From Dicyema japonicum (taxonomy: Eukaryota > Dicyemida > Rhombozoa > Dicyemidae): a stretch of DNA of 43,232 nucleotides. Within the stretch, counting starts at the first letter, position 1. Each line of letters opens with the position of its first letter. The stretch covers positions 722,093-765,324 of the forward strand of contig RDEW01000031.1 of assembly GCA_011109175.1 (NCBI GenBank). Reading direction: 5' to 3'. Under the pieces are notes generated by a model. The model made no database searches. It was not told the origin of the DNA and saw only the letters and a list, made by a program, of their open reading frames with translations. This document shows positions 31,861 through 42,818 of the stretch, in pieces. Position numbers and translations under genes: made by a program.

Positions 31861-34379
31861 GCATTGCTCGACAAAATCGTTGTATATTATTTATGTAATT
31901 TATTTATTTTATTTATTCAATAAAATCAAAATTAATTAAATAAAATTGGTTATTTTAATTTAATTATCTAATTATAAATGTCATGATATTTTGCCATAAA
32001 ATGCCATTTTAATGAAAAGATTATTTTTGTTATTAATGAGTAAAATTATACAAAAGATTTTTTAATGTTTTACCTTTTATGAAGTTATAGATACAATTTT
32101 TGCCACTTTTTTGATTTTAATGACATAATTCATTTTAATTGCCATAAATTCCATTTTTACAATTATTTAATTTTTTAATATAAAATAAAATAAGTAGGCA
32201 CATAACACTAAAAGAGTAATTAAATGAAGGAGAGTCCTGGTGTAGAGTCCAAATTTTCAGATCGGACTCAGATGTAATGCTTCTCAATAACTCTTAACTC
32301 TTTCCTTAATCAAATTGTTGTTGTTAGTCTCACGCAGATCCTTGGTGACCTTTTGGATCATTGATATATTTATTAAGCTAAAAGCCAATAAAAACAGATA
32401 GATTTTGAATGCTCTTATTCAGTAATTCAATTCTCTGAAGAAAAAAGTACTTAATGATCATGATTTCCAGATTAACCGACAAAAATAAAAAGTTTGCCTG
32501 ATTAAATTTAAAAGAAAAGATAATTTTGATTTCCTGATTGAATTCGAATGATACAAGCATCTTCTTCGTAACCATAAATTGGGTTATCATAACGATTCTG
32601 ACGGTCAAGTCGCCGGCTAGCTCTATTAGACTTAATGCTTGATCTCTTGAAGGTCAATGTATCCTATCGCACTTCTCTTAAAGTCAGAAGACATCGGATT
32701 TATTTAACTTTGTGAAATAAGTAAACATTCAAATGTTAGGATTTAAACCCGTAGCTGTTAAGAAAACTCGACTGATAAGTCTATGTCTTTCATACAACAC
32801 TTGAAATACTCAAAAGCCAAATCGTTAGTAGAAACCAATAGCTCTATCAGTTGACCTTGATAGTTATCGTGAAAAGAAACGTCAATTACTTTGGCGGGAA
32901 TAAGCAAATAGACTGTTGAGATAATTAACAAAAACTTGTCTCCGTATTCACAAATTAGCCTCAGAGCTCTTTTCTGCACATCATTAGGGCACTTCTAGAA
33001 CATGACTAGCTTCAACAATGACTACATCAATGTTTGCATGACAATCGGTGGAGATGAAAGAAGGCAGTTAACACCTCCTTCCACTTGAAGAAACGTGAGG
33101 CACATGGGAATAAACTACCTAGGTTTTCCGAAAGCTCATGCCAAAAAAGTAGTGCCAAAAATACCTTTTTTCTTCGATAGGTTTATTATCTTATTGGCCT
33201 ACATGTGTTATTCGTCTACTTGTCAGGTGATGTCTTTTACATTCATCTTCAGGACATTTCATCTTCAAAACACGTCACTGCATAAATCTCTGGGATTCTT
33301 GGATCCAACTTAATCAGTATTCTTTGATCGTCATGTCAGCTGGCGTTGATGCAAAAATCCCTGAAATAATGTTTGCCATTATCTTTTGATATTTGACTTT
33401 GTTATAGACGATATGTTTTCAATTAGGTTTAAATATTACACATGATTTATAAGAAGGTAACCAAAGGCATTTATTAATTAAAATTATTAAAAAACACTCC
33501 CAAGAAAACATAAAATTAGTTAAATTTCCCTTGTGTCGTATTCCAAATCATCCTCTCCGTTAGCTTCGATCAAGATCTACGGATCTATTGCTTGGCCGGA
33601 TCCGAAAAGGATTTCGCTTCCTTCACTCCAATGGAAGAGCCGTGCGTGACATTCTATAACTTGAAAGAGTTTGTAGAGACGATTAAATCTCCATTAAGGT
33701 TTAAGAGCAGTGTGAACAAACTGATCTTTTGATGAGATGATTATAACGTCAGAATATGCGAGAAAAAGTATATCGTCCCTGATAAGAATGGGCATTTTGT
33801 TCAAGTGTAGCCAGTTTTAACGGTCAATATGTACATCTCGTCTTCATCATGCTGCAAGAATGGCTTCCGTCCCAACCTGGATTTCCAACTCAACTTCAAT
33901 AATTTTATAATTTTATCATTTACCTTATGCTAAGAAGTCACTATTGTATTCGAGTTAGTTATCAGACGCCAGAGGAGAACAAATCACCCATAACTCGAAC
34001 ACCTTGGCCACTCGAACGGCCAGCAAAATTAGTGCATTAGCTTATTGTACAAGCAATTCATTAGGAAAACGATAATATATGCTTCCCCAAGCTGGGTCCC
34101 TTGCATGACAGTATCTGGTTAAAGAGAGATTCGGTATCTCTTTGCTTACCCTGGATCTCCTGGATGTCAAAGTAATAAATCTTTGGAGCGTCCTTTTTAC
34201 GGTTGTCAGTTTTCTACATGTTAGCAAAACTTTAGTTAATAATTTACTTTTAATTAATATAAATATAAACTCATTAAAAATTATGTGACCAGGTGATGGT
34301 CAGATAATGTTTTCAGGGGGAGATCAAAGATCCAGCACACTTATAAAACTGAAAAAAACTTTCAGAAAAGATTTTAAAA
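31861..34379. other. Intergenic, no firmly supported gene
   Basis: A minus-strand frame at 32758-32979 begins QKRALRLICEYG, which vaguely resembles C-terminal LINE sequence; I could not confirm it. The repeat at 32225-32340 is listed separately. The remainder is AT-rich and unrecognised. Confidence 0.35.
32225..32340. repeat. Dispersed repeat, copy 1
   Basis: ggactcagatgtaatgcttc, cttaactcttt and ttgttgttgtta match 34383-34485 (about 70-75% identical). A run of TTG at the end suggests a LINE 3' terminus. Confidence 0.6.
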
Positions 34380-34382
34380 AGG

Positions 34383-34485
34383 AAGGGTCCAGGTTTGGAG
34401 TCTAAACCTTATGGTAGGACTCAGATGTAATACCTTTCAGGAAACTTCTTAACTCTCTTGTTAATAAAATATTATTGCTGTTGTT
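34383..34485. repeat. Dispersed repeat, copy 2
   Basis: This is the partner of 32225-32340, in the same orientation. Confidence 0.6.
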
Positions 34486-34519
34486 AATATTTGGTGGTTA
34501 GGAGGTTATGGCTGTCTTT

Positions 34520-35690
34520 CAACAAATCGTGCACAATTCGAAATAAGAATTTTATATTCTGCCCTTTGCTTGTACACCCCCAGATGATCCAGTCTGTTAG
34601 ACTCCTCCACGTACTTCTAGTGATTGCGATTTTTGGAGGCTGTCTAAGTCCTTAGTTGTCTTCCATGTCTGAGATAGTCATCACGTTTTCGAGTTGTATA
34701 GCAGTAATGCATTGCATAGTCGTACATTTACTGGTCTTTAAACATGCACATATCTCAGTCACGTCGGTTTTAGTCTATTCAGTGCTATTGTTGACAATAT
34801 CTTCGTCAAATATGTCCCCAGTTCATATCCGTAGATGAGAGAGGGCAGTACAACTCTTTCAAAAATAATGATAAACGTCTCATTCAAATCGAGTTTCCCT
34901 GAACCCCAGAAGTACTTGATAAGCTCTTTTCTTCTTCATTTTGTCACCTTCTACATAATCCCTTTACATCCAAAACGGACACACAAAATAACGAAGATGA
35001 TCAACATTGCTGATACAACCCATTGTGTACTCCTGTTGAAAAAACTTTCTAAAGTGTGAAATTCGCATGACTTTCGACTTTTCCATAGAGAGACTTAAGC
35101 CGCAGGATTTGCTCCAGAGAATCTCTTCCAAAATTTCCCACAATCTTCTCTCAGACACTGCTGAAATATTTAAGACGTTCGATATCAGTACATCGTCCGC
35201 GTAAATAATCACGTTCCAGGGAACCAGGAAATTCCTCATAAATAAATTGAATAGCAGAGGACTCTTGCGTTTCTCACAAATGATTTTCTCCTCGACAGAA
35301 GTTTTCTTAACCAATCGATTAAAAGTTTTGGAATTTCAACTGCGACTAGCTGATAAACAGTTTTCATACAAGATATTATCAAAGCAGATGACAATTAGCT
35401 GATATCTGAAATTACGAGCTTTCTAAATTTCAGAATTTAAGATGAAAAACAACTTCTACATGATTTTCCTGGGCGAAAGCCCCAATGTTTCTTGCTGAGA
35501 AAATTCCATGATTCGATATGACCCGTAAGTTTTTGATAAATTAGCCTCTCCATGTTTTGGGGATTGAGTTAATCAGACTACTTGCTTTATTGCGCAGGGG
35601 AGTCTGTCTCGATTTTCCTGGCTTTTGGATTATCTGAATAATGGAGTCATTCTAAGCTTGCGGGACATATGGAAATTTGCTCCATATTAA
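34520..35690 (-). pseudogene. LINE reverse transcriptase relic (Jockey/I-like, related to family A)
   Basis: Minus-strand blocks in order: WNDSIIQIIQKPGK (about 35665-35625), HWGFRPGKSC (about 35495-35470), a degraded stretch, SPLLFNLF (about 35255), then the catalytic IIYADDVLIS (about 35205-35175). These are followed by the thumb (SKSCGLSLSMEKSKVMRI), an ERVVLPSLIYGYEL segment (about 34870-34830) and TWRSLTDWI (about 34600). Multiple frameshifts and stops occur between blocks, although the YADD itself is intact. Domain order and the LPSLIYG ending match families A and B. It is not close enough in DNA to be the same subfamily. Confidence 0.8.
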
Positions 35691-36209
35691 TTTCGATGTT
35701 TATTGATTTTTATATTTCTGATAGTTTTCTTTTGACTTGTATGCTTGTAGATTTCTCTTTTTTTTTCCATCCATTGTAATTCCATCTGATTTTTTTCGCA
35801 ATTTATGACATTTTTTCTGACTATTTATTTTATTTATTTAATGTAACAATGAAGTGCTGCTATTCTGTGACTATTTATTTATTTTATAACCCCGGGAACA
35901 CCGAGAAAGAAAGACAAAAGAATCAAACAGTTAGGTGATCCCAATCCCCGCAATTAATTGTGCCATTTGACGTCTGTGATCTTTCATTGTCTTTAATACT
36001 TTCCGGAAAAGCCTTCTCTCGGTCTTGCAGAGAAATCCGATCGGGAGGGGAATTTCCTATCCAATCGGTTTTCTCTTGGCATGGAAATGATCAGACGAAG
36101 CGGGTTTCCATTTTCCTCACAGACGCGAAGAAATCCGGATCCACGACTACGGGTCTTAGCTTCCATGAGTAGTGGGTCGACTGTTGATCCATTACGTGGG
36201 CAAATCATA
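35691..36209. other. Intergenic with a TTAA-element-like terminus
   Basis: At about 35888 the sequence taaccccgggaacaccgaga resembles the outer terminus of the 11-12.6 kb element (TTAACCCCGGATACACC). The next 300 bases are GC-richer than the surroundings. No opposite terminus is seen before 36.2 kb, so this is a weak candidate for a related, broken element. Confidence 0.35.
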
Positions 36210-36575
36210 CTGACTATAAAAGTAATTAAATAATTTTATTTAATAGAGTCTCAGCAGAATGACATTAAGGTAATAAAAATAATAAAATTAGATGCCTTAT
36301 TAATGCCTTACTATCTCAAAGAGAATCCAGTATCATTTATATAATCCTTAGTTCCAACACGTAGACTAAAGCCAACGATTTTTTACGAGTTTCAGATTTT
36401 GACTAGCAGGACAAAAAGATATGAAATCAAAAGTACCCAATAGTTGGAAGAAAATGAGCTAAGGTATTGATTAAAGAAACACTAAGGAAAAAGTTCGAGG
36501 CATATCCTCTAAACAAATAGAACCTAAGCCAATCTTATATCCCCAAAACTTTGCTCAACGTAAAAGAACGTAACT
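36210..36575 (+). pseudogene. Decayed inverted copy of the TPX2-like gene
   Basis: This is the same exon-intron series as 31384-31850 but on the opposite strand. Introns lie at 36222-36246 (25 nt) and 36270-36291 (22 nt), then sequence parallel to KSTQ.LEE.EL and LIKETLRKKFEAYPLN. A TAG at the Q of STQQ, a TAA/TAG-rich insertion of about 40 bases (36301-36345) and a TAG after PLNK break it. The one-base break after DEL/NEL is shared with the other copy. The C-terminal FKARPVP block is missing. Confidence 0.6.
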
Positions 36576-36699
36576 TTTGATCCTAATTAACTTTTAGGGA
36601 ACATTAGATGCTTCTACCATCTTTTTTAAGAACCAGATTGTTGGGATTTCTCAGTGTAACAACTTCGTTCACAGTTTCTGTAAAAACTTTCATTAAGGA

Positions 36700-36890
36700 A
36701 CCGGATCGTATAAAGGACTCACACAAAACAAAGAAAAAAAAAGAAGTTAAGAGAATTCTTTGGTACTCCCACTACGATTAGTTATAACATTTTTTAATAA
36801 AATTGAATAATTTATTACGTATTCCAGCTGAGGTAATCAATTGCACAATATTGTGAAAATTAGATTTTAAATTTTCTTGGGGGACAATTC
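36700..36890 (-). pseudogene. Inverted copy of the hypothetical gene at 31.04-31.22 kb
   Basis: On the minus strand, KSNFHNIVQLITSAGIRNKL is followed by FNFIKKCYN and a stop. Similarity continues through the intergenic region (gatccggttcct, shared with 31278-31290). Confidence 0.6.
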
Positions 36891-37171
36891 ATCTTCGAAC
36901 CAGTGGCAGTCGAAACAACAGGAATAATTGGAAGCAGCTCACTGACGCTGATAAACAGGCGAAGAAAAATAACGATAGGAGAAAAAAAAGTTGGCTCATT
37001 GAGGGAAAATGCGTTTTCAATTATGAGAGCAGCCAGCAGTTGTTAACTGTTAGATTTTTCGTTTAAATAAAATTCAGTTAAATTAAAAATAAAATTTTAA
37101 ACTGTTTTTATAAAATAAAAAAAATAAATAAATATAATAAATAAGCGCTCTGGAACTGTGATTTTCTGGTG
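36891..37171. promoter_or_regulatory. Upstream region of the kinesin gene
   Basis: 280 bp lie between the duplicated block and the kinesin ATG. The last 120 bp are A/T-rich with several aaataaa runs. No TATA box or trans-splice signal can be assigned with confidence. Confidence 0.25.
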
Positions 37172-40100
37172 ATGAGTAGGAAAGACAATAGTAACATTAA
37201 AGTGGCAGTTAGGTAAGAATTTATTTACTATATATCAGAGTAAGACCATTAAGCAAAAACTGAATTAGAATTTCAATGTCCATTATATGTTGAAGTATTA
37301 AAGGAAACCTCACAGATCATGATAGGAGGTAATAAGTTTTACACATTCGACCATGTGTTTGATACAAACTCTAAACAGATAGAAATCTACAACCAGTTCG
37401 TCCATAATCTGATAGAAAGGTACTAATTTTAGTTTATATAGTTTTTTCGGCGGTTACAATGCTACTGTGATTGCCTACGGTCAAGTTGACGATTTTTTAA
37501 CGTTTAGACCGGTCTGGTAAATCCTACACTCAATGGGATCATCACTAGATCTCGAACTCTCCGAAGATCTTGTAGGAATAATCCCACGTGCTTTAAGTCA
37601 TTTGTACGCAGAAATTGAGAAGGGACAAGATATCTTATATCAAGTATCGATTCAGTTTGTTGAAGTATGTGACAATTATTATTATAACAGCTTACAATGA
37701 GGATATTAATGATCTTTTGGACTCTGGGTGCAAGAAGAAAATAAGATCCACGAAGACAACCAGGGAGGAATATATCTGATGGGGACAACTACCAAAATCG
37801 TCAGCAGCATTAAGGAGGTCGGATGAATTTTTGAAAAGTAGGTAACTGACCTGCTCAAAGGTGGTTGCCTTCTAAGGACAACCGGGAGCACCAATATGAA
37901 TGAAAAGTCATCCAGATCTCACATTCAATATTCTCTCTAAAATAAAGGAGAGGCCCGTACAAGACGGAAGCACCAATTTCAAGCAAGTCCTTACATCTAA
38001 ACTTAACTTTGTGGACTTGGCTGGGTCTGAACGACTAAAGCGGACCGGTGCCACAGGGAATCGAGCAAAAGAGGGATATCAATAAACTACGGCCTGGTAG
38101 ATCATTCATGACTATTCAGTTCGCTTTGGGCAATGTAATCTCTGCTTTGGCTGAAAAATCCAGGATTGGAACTTATGTGCCTTACAGAGACTCAAAGTTG
38201 ACTAGAATTTTGCAGGACTCTTTGGGAGGGAACAGTAGAACAATTATGTTGGCCTGTGTATCTCCCACTATGAGAGACTGGACGGAGACATCAGGAACTT
38301 TGGAGTACGCTAAGAAAGCCAAAATATTGAAAACAAAGCTGTGATGAACCAGGACTTGAAAATGCAAGAAATTGCATTCCTAAAGATCATATATTAGAGC
38401 TTAAGAGAGAACTAAATATTGTATTACGTTGATTTACCACAGTATAAGTGTGGGGGTTACGAAATCCGTATAAAGGAATTGGAGGAGGAGTTAATGAAGG
38501 TCCAGATGGAGAATGAAAGACTTGTTCAGCACAATGAAGATTCAAAAAATGAAAAGGAGGACACAAAATTAGAAGAAAATTTGAATAACTTGCTTAAACG
38601 GAAGCAGCTGGAGGTATTTTATATAGTGAAATCAGATTGAGTATTTAAAAAGTATAAACAAAGAAACAACTTCAATCAATGCTAAAAGTATAATATATTA
38701 TGACCATTAGCACCAAAACGGAATACTAAAGAATTGGTGGATACACGAATAAAAATGATTGATGAGTGGATTTGCAAATTTTCCGGACTACAAGTAAAAA
38801 TAGACGACATTGAGAAGGATACGTTCAGTTGGATTAAAGTAGCTTGTATGGGAACTTATAGAAACATAATTTTGTGAAACGACGGATTTTAAAGATTAAA
38901 GAAAATTTGGATAAAATTCCCTCTCATAAAACAGTTAAATCAATTTTTATATTTAAGACACAAATTGCCTCCCAAAAAATTAAACTTGAGGAGTTATCGA
39001 CGAGTTTGGAATTTTTAGTTTGAAAGAATAGATGACACAAAATTGCAGTTGAATCATTACCTCTCAAAGAAAGTAAACCTGTGTTGTTTATATTAGAATG
39101 ACTTGAGTTCGGTGGAGGAGTTTGTTACCTTTATGATGGAAGGATTTATTGAAGATAAGCAAATAAAACCTATGTTGATAAATATGATGGCCCAGATGTT
39201 GAATATGTTTGTTTGTGTTGAATATGTAGAACGTACAATTGGAACACAGCAAGAATGAAGGGGCTCTTCTAAGGGCTAGGATATCTAAACTGAACGCTCG
39301 GAGTAGTGTGCGAGCACAACTACTTGGAGATCTTGTCTCTATGATGTCACGAGAGGATGACATACTCGATATTGACCTTAGTCTGATGACAGGAGATTTC
39401 TCTGAAGATAATTCCGAAATGGAAAAAATGTCTGAAAAAGAAAAGACATGGTTTTTTACATTATTACTTTGCAGTGAATCTAACAACGAGACTGTCGATA
39501 TACAGGATAACTATATGTCTGAATTAGACGTATTCGAATATAACGTTTGCAATACGTTTAAGACTAGAATAATCTTCGTCGACGCAGGCTGACCTATTTA
39601 CCAGAGATGATCAAAGATATCCCCATACAAAGGTCAGCTAATACAAGATTAGACGATTCATATGGGTTTATTTTCGACTAATCCTAGAACTGATAGTCTA
39701 ATCAATAAATCTAGGAGGTCCCAAGACGATGACGTCCTCGATTTTGACCATAGTACTATAGCTGGAGATTTCTCGGACGACAATTTTGAAGTATTTAAAT
39801 TGTTTAATGTCAGATAAAGAGTTATTACTTTGCAGTGCATCTAACAACGAGACTGTCGATATACAGGATAACTATATGTCTGAATTAGACGGATTCGAAT
39901 ATAACGTTTGCAATACGTTTAAGACTAGAATAATCTTCGTCGACGCAGGCTGACCTATTTACCAAAGATGATCCAAGACATTGCCATGCAAATGACAGCC
40001 AATACAGGATTAGACGAATCATATGGGTTTATTTTCGACTAATCCTAGAACTGAGAGTCTAATCAATAAATCTAGGAGGTCCCAAGACGATGACGTCCTC

Positions 40101-42687
40101 GATTTTGACCATAGTACTATAGCTGGAGATTTCTCGGACGACAATTTTGAAGGTATTTAATTGTTTAATGTCAGATAAAGAGTTATTACTTTGCAGTGCA
40201 TCTAACAACGAGACTGTCGATATACAGGATAACTATATGTCTGAATTAGACGTATTCGAATATAACGTTTGCAATACGTTTAAGACTAGAATAATCTTCG
40301 TCGACGCAGGCTGACCTATTTACAAAGATGATCCAAGACATTGCCATGCAAATGACAGCCAATACAGGATTAGACGAATCATATGGGTTTATTTTCGACT
40401 AATCCTAGAACTGAGAGTCTAATCAATAAATCTAGGAGGTCCCAAGACGATGACGTCCTCGATTTTGACCATAGTACTATAGCTGGAGATTTCTCGGACG
40501 ACAATTTTGAAGGTATTTAATTGTTTAATGTCAGATAAAGAGTTATTACTTTGCAGTGCATCTAACAACGAGACTGTCGATATACAGGATAACTATATGT
40601 CTGAATTAGACGGATTCGAATATAACGTTTGCAATACGTTTAAGACTAGAATAATCTTCGTCGACGCAGGCTGACCTATTTACCAGAGATGATCAAAGAT
40701 ATCCCCATACAAAGGTCAGCTAATACAAGATTAGACGAATCATATGGGTTTATTTTCGACTAATCCTAGAACTGATAGTTTAATCAATAAATCTAGTATG
40801 TCCAAAGACGATGACGTCCTCATTGACCATAGTACTATAGCTGGAGATTTCTCGGACGACAATTTTGAAGGTATTTAATGTTTAATGTCAGATAAAAGAG
40901 TTATTACTTTGCAGTGCATCTAACAACGAGACTGTCGATATACAGGATAAACTATATGTCTGAATTAGACGGATTCGAATATAACGTTTGCAATACGTTT
41001 AAGACTAGAATAATCTTCGTCGACGCAGGCTGACCTATTTACCAGAGATGATCAAAGATTATCCCATGCAAAGGTCAGCCAATACAGATTAGACGATCAT
41101 ATGGGTTTATTTTCGACTAATCCTAGAACTGATAGTTTAATCAATAAATCTAGTATTGCCCAGACGATGACGTCCTCGATTTTGACCATAGTACTATAGC
41201 TGGAGATTTCTCGACGACAATTTTGAAGTATTTAATTGTTTAATGTCAGATAAAGAGTTATTACTTTGCAGTGCATCTAACAACGAGACTGTCGATATAC
41301 AGGATAACTATATGTCTGAATTAGACGTATTCGAATATAACGTTTGCAATACGTTTAGACTAGAATAATCTTCGTCGACGCAGGCTGACCTATTTACCAA
41401 AGATGATCAAAGATATTGCCATGCAAATGACAGCCAATACAGGATTAGACGAATCATATGGGTTTATTTTCGACTAATCCTAGAACTGATAGTTTAATCA
41501 ATAAATCTAGTATGTCCAAAGACGATGACGTCCTCGATTTTGACCATAGTTCTATAGCTGGAGATTTCTCGGACGACAATTTTGAAGGTATTTAATTGTT
41601 TAATGTCAGATAAAGAGTTATTACTTTGCAGTGCATCTAACAACGAGACTGTCGATATACAGGATAACTATATGTCTGAATTAGACGTATTCGAATATAA
41701 CGTTTGCAATACGTTTAAGACTAGAATAATCTTCGTCGACGCAGGCTGACCTATTACCAAAGATGATCAAAGATATTTGCCATGCAAATGACAGCCAATA
41801 CAGGATTAGACGAATCATATGGGTTTAATTTTCGACTAATCCTAGAACTGATAGTTTAATCAATAAATCTAGTATGTCCAAAGACGATGACGTCCTCGAT
41901 TTTGACCATAGTACTATAGCTGGAGATTTCTCGGACGACAATTTTGAAGGTATTTAATTGTTTAATGTCAGTAAAGAGTATTACTTTGCAGTGCATCTAA
42001 CAACGAGACTGTCGATATACAGGATAACTATATGTCTGAATTAGACGGATTCGAATATAACGTTTGCAATACGTTTAAGACTAGAATAATCTTCGTCGAC
42101 GCAGGCTGACCTATTTACCAAAAGATGATCAAAGATATTGCCATGCAAAATGACAGCCAATACAGGATTAGAACGAATCATATGGGTTTATTTTCGACTA
42201 ATCCTAGAACTGATAGTTTAATCAATAAATCTAGTATGTCCAAAGACGATGACGTCCTCGATTTTGACCATAGTACTATAGCTGGAGATTTTGGACGACA
42301 ATTTTGAGGTATTTAATTGTTTAATGTCAGATAAAGAGTTATTACTTTGCAGTGCATCTAACAACGAGACTGTCGATATACAGGATAACTATATGTCTGA
42401 ATTAGACGTATTCGAATATAACGTTTGCAATACGTTTAAGACTAGAATAATCTTTCGTCGACGCAGGCTGACCTATTTACCAAAGATGATCAAAGATATT
42501 GCCATGCAAATGACAGCCAATACAGGATTAGACGAATCATATGGGTTTATTTTCGACTAATCCTAGAACTGATAGTTTAATCAATAAATCTAGTATGTCC
42601 CAAGACGATGACGTCCTCGATTTTGACCATAGTACTATAGCTGGAGATTTCTCGGAGGACGATGACGAGTTTGATAAAAAAAATTGA
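37172..42687 (+). CDS. KIF21: KIF21-type (kinesin-4 family) kinesin with tandem-repeat tail
   Basis: A microtubule motor. ATG at 37172 opens [18 protein letters not shown]. After splicing out mini-introns the motor reads [20 protein letters not shown], the P-loop TGSGKSYT (37508-37531, with frame errors), [43 protein letters not shown] (switch I), [21 protein letters not shown] (switch II region), [32 protein letters not shown] and [21 protein letters not shown] is characteristic of KIF21, not KIF4. A helical stalk follows (38460-39350; [21 protein letters not shown]-like [15 protein letters not shown]), shorter than in vertebrate KIF21. Nine 95-residue repeats come next, then TGA 42685-42687. 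No WD40 domain is found. About ten one-base indels break exons, yet no in-frame nonsense substitution is evident; I infer sequence errors. It is convergent with the transposase fragment at 42.8 kb. Confidence 0.85.
37213..39229 (+). other. Thirteen mini-introns (19-26 nt) in motor and stalk
   Basis: Positions: 37213-37238 (26), 37420-37441 (22), 37485-37507 (23), 37669-37690 (22; or 26 from 37665), 37838-37860 (23), 38097-38119 (23), 38428-38448 (21, less certain), 38614-38635 (22), 38688-38710 (23), 38839-38861 (23), 38934-38957 (24, also readable as coding), 39073-39096 (24), 39211-39229 (19; or 23 from 39207). All start GT and end AG. Most contain stops or break the frame if retained. Removing them reconnects conserved kinesin motifs (YGQ to TG at 37485-37507; INYGL to FALGN at 38097-38119) without losing or adding residues. 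Confidence 0.8.
39355..42687 (+). repeat. Nine tandem units of about 360 bp, each 95 codons plus three mini-introns
   Basis: The anchor caacgagactgtcgata occurs at 39484, 39845, 40206, 40566, 40924, 41281, 41641, 42001 and 42362 (spacings 357-361). One consensus unit of 361 bp is exon a 103 nt, intron 32 nt (gtttaag...gacgcag), exon b 78 nt, intron 22 nt (gtttattttc...cctag), exon c 104 nt, intron 22 nt (gtatttaatt...tgtcag). Exons sum to 285 nt = 95 codons and phases match across unit borders. Conserved residues include [32 protein letters not shown] and [19 protein letters not shown]. The first unit is diverged ([20 protein letters not shown]) and grades into the stalk; the last ends in an acidic-lysine tail and TGA. 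Units are over 95% identical in both exons and introns. Confidence 0.9.
39555..42567 (+). other. Intron series inside the array (about 26 introns)
   Basis: The 32-nt intron starts near 39555, 39916, 40277, 40637, 40996, 41352, 41713, 42073 and 42434. The 22-nt gtttattttc intron starts near 39666, 40029, 40389, 40748, 41106, 41465, 41823, 42187 and 42545. The 22-nt gtatttaatt intron starts near 39791, 40152, 40512, 40869, 41227, 41587, 41948 and 42307. GT and AG ends are kept in essentially all copies. In unit 1 the last type is replaced by a 24-base stretch (39450-39473) readable as intron or coding. Confidence 0.75.
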
Positions 42688-42818
42688 AGATTAATTAAAT
42701 TTTGTTAAAAGTTGATTTTCTTTATAAAATTATTATTCAGTTTATTATTATATAAAAAAATGTCTTTTGTTCACAAGCTCTCTTATTCGCAACATATATA
42801 ATATTGTTTGTTTTACGA

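Noticed and set aside
39540-39600. A 10-nt intron (gtcgacgcag) in place of the 32-nt one
   Set aside because: It would be shorter than any plausible intron and sends the next exon into stops. The 32-nt choice keeps frame through the unit.
39239-42560. Separate small ORFs within the array (for example 42125-42307, 42291-42560)
   Set aside because: They are single exons of the repeat unit extended into introns until the next stop. The spliced 95-codon reading explains all of them.
37172-42687. Ciliate-type code (TAA/TAG = Gln) with Paramecium-like short introns
   Set aside because: About 27 glutamines in the kinesin are all CAA/CAG. Stops occur inside the introns or as gene ends, and the mobile elements are animal-type. 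The shared LINE stops alone are not enough.
39355-42687. CRISPR-like or centromeric satellite reading of the 360-bp array
   Set aside because: Units are contiguous without spacers, and intron-exon phase arithmetic plus continuity with the kinesin stalk show that it is coding.
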